Below, piece by piece: positions 60,710 to 64,000 of a stretch of DNA of 64,000 bases (positions within the stretch are counted from its first letter, which is position 1; each line of letters begins with the position of its first letter). The notes under the pieces were generated by a model that was given only the letters and a program-made list of their open reading frames with translations, did not search any database and was not told the DNA's origin. The stretch is from the NCBI RefSeq assembly GCF_004365175.1, contig NZ_SOCE01000001.1, forward strand, positions 607,154 to 671,153, in the 5' to 3' direction. The position numbers and the translations under genes are program-made. Source of the stretch: Kribbella voronezhensis. GTDB taxonomy: Bacteria; Actinomycetota; Actinomycetes; Propionibacteriales; Kribbellaceae.

Positions 60710-61602
60710 TCAGGCTCCTCCTTCACCCGGGCGACCAACTGCGTCGGATTCACGAAGCGGAGGGCCACGACGAGCAGCACCAGCATCATCGACGTGTAGA
60801 TGACGGCCATCGCGTCGACGGACTGCTGGGCACGGATCCCCGCCGCGGACATCGAGTAGTAGAGGGCCACGACGAGGGTCTGGGAGTCCGGCCCGGCGGT
60901 CAGGAAGGTGAGCTCGAACATCCCGACCGTGCGGACCAGGACCAGGATCGCCGAGGCGAGCAGGCCTGGCACGAGCAACGGCGCGAGGATCTTGAGGAAC
61001 ACGGCCCTGGTGCCGGCTCCGAGCATCCGGGCCGCGCTCTCGATCCGCGGGTCCACCTGCTCGATGAACGGCGTCATCGTCAGGATCACGAACGGCACCG
61101 AGGGGACCAGGTTCGCCAGCACGACCCCGGACAGGTGACCGGCGAAGCCGAACTTGTAGAGCACGGTGGCCAGCGGGATGCCGTAGGTGATCGGTGGCAT
61201 CAGGATCGGCAGCAGGAACGTGATGTAGACCAGGCGCTTGCCGGGGAAGTTCTGCCTGGCAAGCACGTACGCGGCCGGCGCACCGACCACGACCGACAGG
61301 GCGACCACGAGCGCCGACGCGATGAGCGTCACCGTGATCACGTGCAGCAGACCGAACTCGTGCCAAGCCTCGCCGTACCACTGGGTGGTGAAGCCGCTCG
61401 GCAGCCAGGTGTCGAACCAGCGCCGTCCGAACGAGCTGACCAGCACGGATCCGACCACGCCGGCCAGATTGACGAAGAAGAACGCCACCACGGCCCAGAT
61501 CACCCAGGCGGTCGGCGTCGCTCGCAGCGACCGGCGTACTCCCTTTGCTCGGGTCGGCCCGTCGTTGTGCACAGCTGCGCTGGTCGATGTTGGGGCGCTC
61601 AT
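60706..61602 (-). CDS. ABC importer permease 2
   Basis: 298 residues, six membrane helices ([20 protein letters not shown] first). The EAA loop that docks on the ATPase is [20 protein letters not shown]. The layout is that of the second permease in Pot/Afu-type uptake systems, with a long N-terminal cytosolic stretch. Its start overlaps the first permease gene by four nt. The cargo is inferred from the downstream catabolic genes to be a uronate or a related sugar acid. Confidence 0.9.
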   Translation of the reverse strand: MSAPTSTSAAVHNDGPTRAKGVRRSLRATPTAWVIWAVVAFFFVNLAGVVGSVLVSSFGRRWFDTWLPSGFTTQWYGEAWHEFGLLHVITVTLIASALVVALSVVVGAPAAYVLARQNFPGKRLVYITFLLPILMPPITYGIPLATVLYKFGFAGHLSGVVLANLVPSVPFVILTMTPFIEQVDPRIESAARMLGAGTRAVFLKILAPLLVPGLLASAILVLVRTVGMFELTFLTAGPDSQTLVVALYYSMSAAGIRAQQSVDAMAVIYTSMMLVLLVVALRFVNPTQLVARVKEEPE

Positions 61603-62489
61603 CCTTTGCCTCCGGTCGATCCGGTGTAGAGCCGAGACCGCCAGATCAGCACGACCGCCACCACGACCAGCTCGACCGCACCCATGATCATCGCGATCGC
61701 CGAGGCGTAGGCATAGTCGTACTGCTCGTACGCCGCCTGGTACGCCGCCAGCGAGATCACCCGGGTGGACCCGGCCGGATTACCGACCAGCACCGCGGAC
61801 GGGAACACCGAGAAGGCCAGAACGAACGTCAGCAGGAAGGTGGTGGCGAGGCCCGGGGCGAGCAGCGGCAGAGTGATCCGGCGGAACCGCTGCGATCGGG
61901 AAGCGCCGAGAGTCGCCGCCGCCCGCTCGAGAGTCGGGTCGATGCCGCTGAGGTACGACAGCACGAGCAGGAACGCGAACGGGAACCCGGTGACGATGAG
62001 CGAGAAGAACACGCCCCAGTAGTTGTTCGTCAGCCGGATCGGATCGTCGGTCAGTCCGATGCCCATCAGCACCCGGTTGAACCAGCCGGTCGGGCCGAGG
62101 AAGTTGAGCAGCCCCTGCGCGGTGAGCACCGTGCCGAGCGTGATCGGGATGACCAGCACCGTCGTCATCAACCGCTTGCCGCGGAACCTGCCCCGCATCC
62201 GGAAGGCGATCGGCACGGCGGCCAGCACGTTCAGCAAGGCCGCCGGGAGCGCGATCTTGAGCGTGGTGAGGATCGTGTCGCGCTGGTAGGCGTCGCTGAA
62301 GAACTTCTGGTAGTTGGCGAACGCGCCACCACCGTTCATCGGCTGGAACGACAGGCTCAGCCCGTAGACGAACGGGTAGATGAACAGCACGAGCACGAAT
62401 ACTGTTGCCGGCAGCAACAACCACAGCCGTCGGTCCACACCCCGTTCGGCCAGCCGATGGCGCCAGTCGAGCCCGCTGACCGTGCTCAT
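61599..62489 (-). CDS. ABC importer permease 1
   Basis: 296 residues, six helices beginning with LWLLLPATVFVLVLFIYPFV and ending with YAYASAIAMIMGAVELVVVA. The EAA loop is LERAAATLGASRSQRFRRIT. Similar to PotB/AfuB-type inner-membrane components. Four-nt overlaps on both sides tie it to the second permease and the ATPase. Confidence 0.9.
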   Translation of the reverse strand: MSTVSGLDWRHRLAERGVDRRLWLLLPATVFVLVLFIYPFVYGLSLSFQPMNGGGAFANYQKFFSDAYQRDTILTTLKIALPAALLNVLAAVPIAFRMRGRFRGKRLMTTVLVIPITLGTVLTAQGLLNFLGPTGWFNRVLMGIGLTDDPIRLTNNYWGVFFSLIVTGFPFAFLLVLSYLSGIDPTLERAAATLGASRSQRFRRITLPLLAPGLATTFLLTFVLAFSVFPSAVLVGNPAGSTRVISLAAYQAAYEQYDYAYASAIAMIMGAVELVVVAVVLIWRSRLYTGSTGGKG

Positions 62490-63628
62490 ACCGCCAGACC
62501 AGCCGTGGCAAGCTCGGCGGCCGGAAGCTCGGCCGAACCGCCGGACGGGTACACCAGGAGCCGTCCGGGAGTGATGCTGACGGACACGTGCTCGCCTGGC
62601 TCAACCTTGCGGTCCGTGCGGGTATGGAGCCGGACGCCGTCGGACAGCACCACTTCCGCAGCCAGTTCGCGCCCTTGGTACTCGATGACCTCGACGCGTC
62701 CTCGCAATCCGGCGACGTCGTCGTTCCCGAGTCGCACGTCCTCGGGGCGCACAGCTGCTACCACCTGATCACCAGTAGCGAGGGCTCCGGTCTGAGCGAC
62801 TCCGTCGGCCTGAGGCGGAAGCTGGGCGACTCCTTCGACGGTCGTGCCGCCCAGGGGTACGACTATCGTCTCACCGTCGACCCGGCCGGCCGTCACGGGC
62901 AGCAGGTTGCGGTACCCCATGAAGTCGGCAACGTGCCAGGTGGCTGGTTTGGTGTGCACCTGCTCGGGAGTGCCGATCTGCTGGACCCGCCCGAGTCGCA
63001 TGACCACGAGCCGGTCGGCCATGCTGAGCGCCTCTTCCTGGTCGTGCGTCACGTAGACCGTTGTGAGCCCGAGCGACTGGTGCAACCGCCGGATCTCGGT
63101 CCGCATCTCCAGCCGGAGCTTCGCGTCCAGGTTGCTCAGCGGCTCGTCCATCAGCACGAGCGACGGTTCGAGCACGGTCGCCCTGGCGATCGCCACCCGC
63201 TGCTGCTGACCGCCGGAGAGCTGGCCGGGCAGTTTGCTCGCGTGCTCGACGAGCCGGACCATCTCGATCGCGGCCTCGGTACGCCGGCGTACCTCGTCCT
63301 TCGGCAGGCGGCGCATCCGCAGCCCGAAGGCGATGTTGTCGCGCACCGTCAGGTGCGGGAAGAGCGCATAGTTCTGGAACACCATCCCGAACCCGCGCTT
63401 CTCCGGCGGCAGCGTGTCGATCCGCTGGTCGTCCTGCCAGATGCTGCCGGCGGTCAGCGGCAGCAACCCGGCCAGGCAGTTCAGCGCCGTCGACTTGCCA
63501 CACCCCGAGGGGCCCAGCAGGGCGATGAACTCGCCCCGCTGGATGGTCAGGTCCAGGTCGGCCAGAGCGTCCGCAGTACCGAATCTGCGGCCCACCCCGG
63601 TCAACCGGAGTTCGTCGAATCCGGTCAC
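62486..63628 (-). CDS. ABC importer ATPase (PotA/UgpC-like)
   Basis: 380 residues from the GTG overlapping the binding-protein stop (GTGA). Walker A LLGPSGCGKSTALN, signature LSGGQQQRVAIARA, Walker B LVLMDEPLSNLDAKLR, switch His VTHDQEEALSMADRL. The C-terminal ~140 residues are a TOBE domain that may sense regulators (VAAVRPEDVRLGNDD, VSVSITPGRLLVYPSGG). It drives uptake through the two permeases. Confidence 0.94.
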   Translation of the reverse strand: MTGFDELRLTGVGRRFGTADALADLDLTIQRGEFIALLGPSGCGKSTALNCLAGLLPLTAGSIWQDDQRIDTLPPEKRGFGMVFQNYALFPHLTVRDNIAFGLRMRRLPKDEVRRRTEAAIEMVRLVEHASKLPGQLSGGQQQRVAIARATVLEPSLVLMDEPLSNLDAKLRLEMRTEIRRLHQSLGLTTVYVTHDQEEALSMADRLVVMRLGRVQQIGTPEQVHTKPATWHVADFMGYRNLLPVTAGRVDGETIVVPLGGTTVEGVAQLPPQADGVAQTGALATGDQVVAAVRPEDVRLGNDDVAGLRGRVEVIEYQGRELAAEVVLSDGVRLHTRTDRKVEPGEHVSVSITPGRLLVYPSGGSAELPAAELATAGLAV

Positions 63629-64000
63629 GACTTCTTCACCTTGCCACCGCCGACCTCGCGGTCCCACTTGTCGAAGGCAGCGACCAGGCTCTTCGCGTCC
63701 AGCGGCACCTCGGTCGGGTTCTCCGCGATCAGCTTGTCGTACTCCGGGCGGCCGTACTCCTTGATCGCGTCCTGGCTCTCCTGCGGCGCCTGGGTCAGCT
63801 CGACGCCCTTGATCGCGGGACCGGGGTAGAAGTAGCCCTTGTCGTAGGCCTTGGCCTGCTGCTCCGGGGTGAGCATGAACTGGAGCAGCTGGAGGATCGC
63901 GGCCTGCTTGTCGGTCGAGACTCCCTTCGGCACAACGGCGTAGTGCGCGTCGGTGACCCAGTGGAAGCCCTTGAGCGTCGTGATCGCGGCTTCCTTCGGC
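63625..64000 (-). CDS. Extracellular solute-binding protein, family 1 (5' end outside window)
   Basis: The C-terminal ~124 residues are visible, open to the right edge (begins ...PKEAAITTLKGFHWVTDAHY). QLLQFMLTPEQQAKAYDKGY is typical of the C-lobe of PotD/Fe-type binding proteins. It should capture the cargo outside the membrane and is probably a lipoprotein, but the signal is off the window. It is the first visible gene of the operon. Confidence 0.85.
   Translation of the reverse strand, partial: PKEAAITTLKGFHWVTDAHYAVVPKGVSTDKQAAILQLLQFMLTPEQQAKAYDKGYFYPGPAIKGVELTQAPQESQDAIKEYGRPEYDKLIAENPTEVPLDAKSLVAAFDKWDREVGGGKVKKS

Overview
The window is high-GC actinomycete chromosome. Gene order and protein families resemble Kribbella/Nocardioides/Streptomyces-type genomes: the cytochrome bcc-aa3 supercomplex genes (ctaE-qcrCAB and ctaCDF), trpD, an NYN-domain protein, a DnaQ-UvrC-like fusion, erpA and nadA all lie close together, as they do in Streptomyces. 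The species assignment is an inference from protein likeness. No rRNA, tRNA, CRISPR array, phage or complete insertion sequence was seen.

Layout. 1-5.1 kb: a truncated membrane protein, a RipA-like NlpC/P60 peptidoglycan hydrolase, a small Cys-rich protein, a lone AbiEi/DUF559-type gene bracketed by 19-bp repeats, and an NYN protein. 5.2-12.3 kb: a DEDDh exonuclease/GIY-YIG fusion, a stand-alone Lrp/AsnC effector domain, and two overlapping genes for long low-complexity membrane proteins with internal DNA repeats. 12.4-19.2 kb: trpD, a receiver-domain protein, ctaG, and the ctaE-qcrC-qcrA-qcrB operon. 19.2-24.7 kb: a non-coding degenerate repeat array, a heterodimeric ABC exporter whose first subunit is frameshifted, and an L,D-transpeptidase lipoprotein. 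24.9-28.0 kb: ctaC-ctaD-ctaF (minus strand). 28.06-28.23 kb: a 168-bp MITE-like element with perfect 26-bp inverted repeats, between ctaC and a cysteine desulfurase-tusA pair. 29.6-42.3 kb: mixed metabolic genes (GNAT, sirtuin, a 1910-residue amylopullulanase, a lipid kinase, a serine hydrolase, an epimerase, a TipA-like MerR regulator, an M20 peptidase). 42.5-56.5 kb: a D-2-hydroxyacid dehydrogenase (FAD + Fe-S), GNAT, an amidase-MerR operon, a TetR-MFS drug-efflux pair, erpA, glycerate kinase, Nudix, an FAD oxidoreductase, nadA and a glycosyltransferase. 56.8-64 kb: a seven-gene minus-strand operon for hexuronate breakdown (ABC importer, mannonate dehydratase, KDG-type kinase, fructuronate reductase-like), cut by the window end.

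How the genes work together. QcrABC, CtaCDEF and CtaG form and assemble the menaquinol-to-oxygen respiratory chain. ErpA and the desulfurase/TusA pair may serve Fe-S or sulfur delivery. The sugar operon would import a uronic acid or related compound and convert fructuronate through mannonate and 2-keto-3-deoxygluconate to KDPG.

Regulatory DNA is unusually readable. Two MerR-type promoters have the same plan (TTGACC, a 15-bp palindrome, a 19-bp spacer). A TetR promoter carries four evenly spaced operators. An exporter has a near-perfect palindrome at its start. Several genes have a TANNNT -10 box 6-7 nt before the start codon, which suggests leaderless mRNAs.
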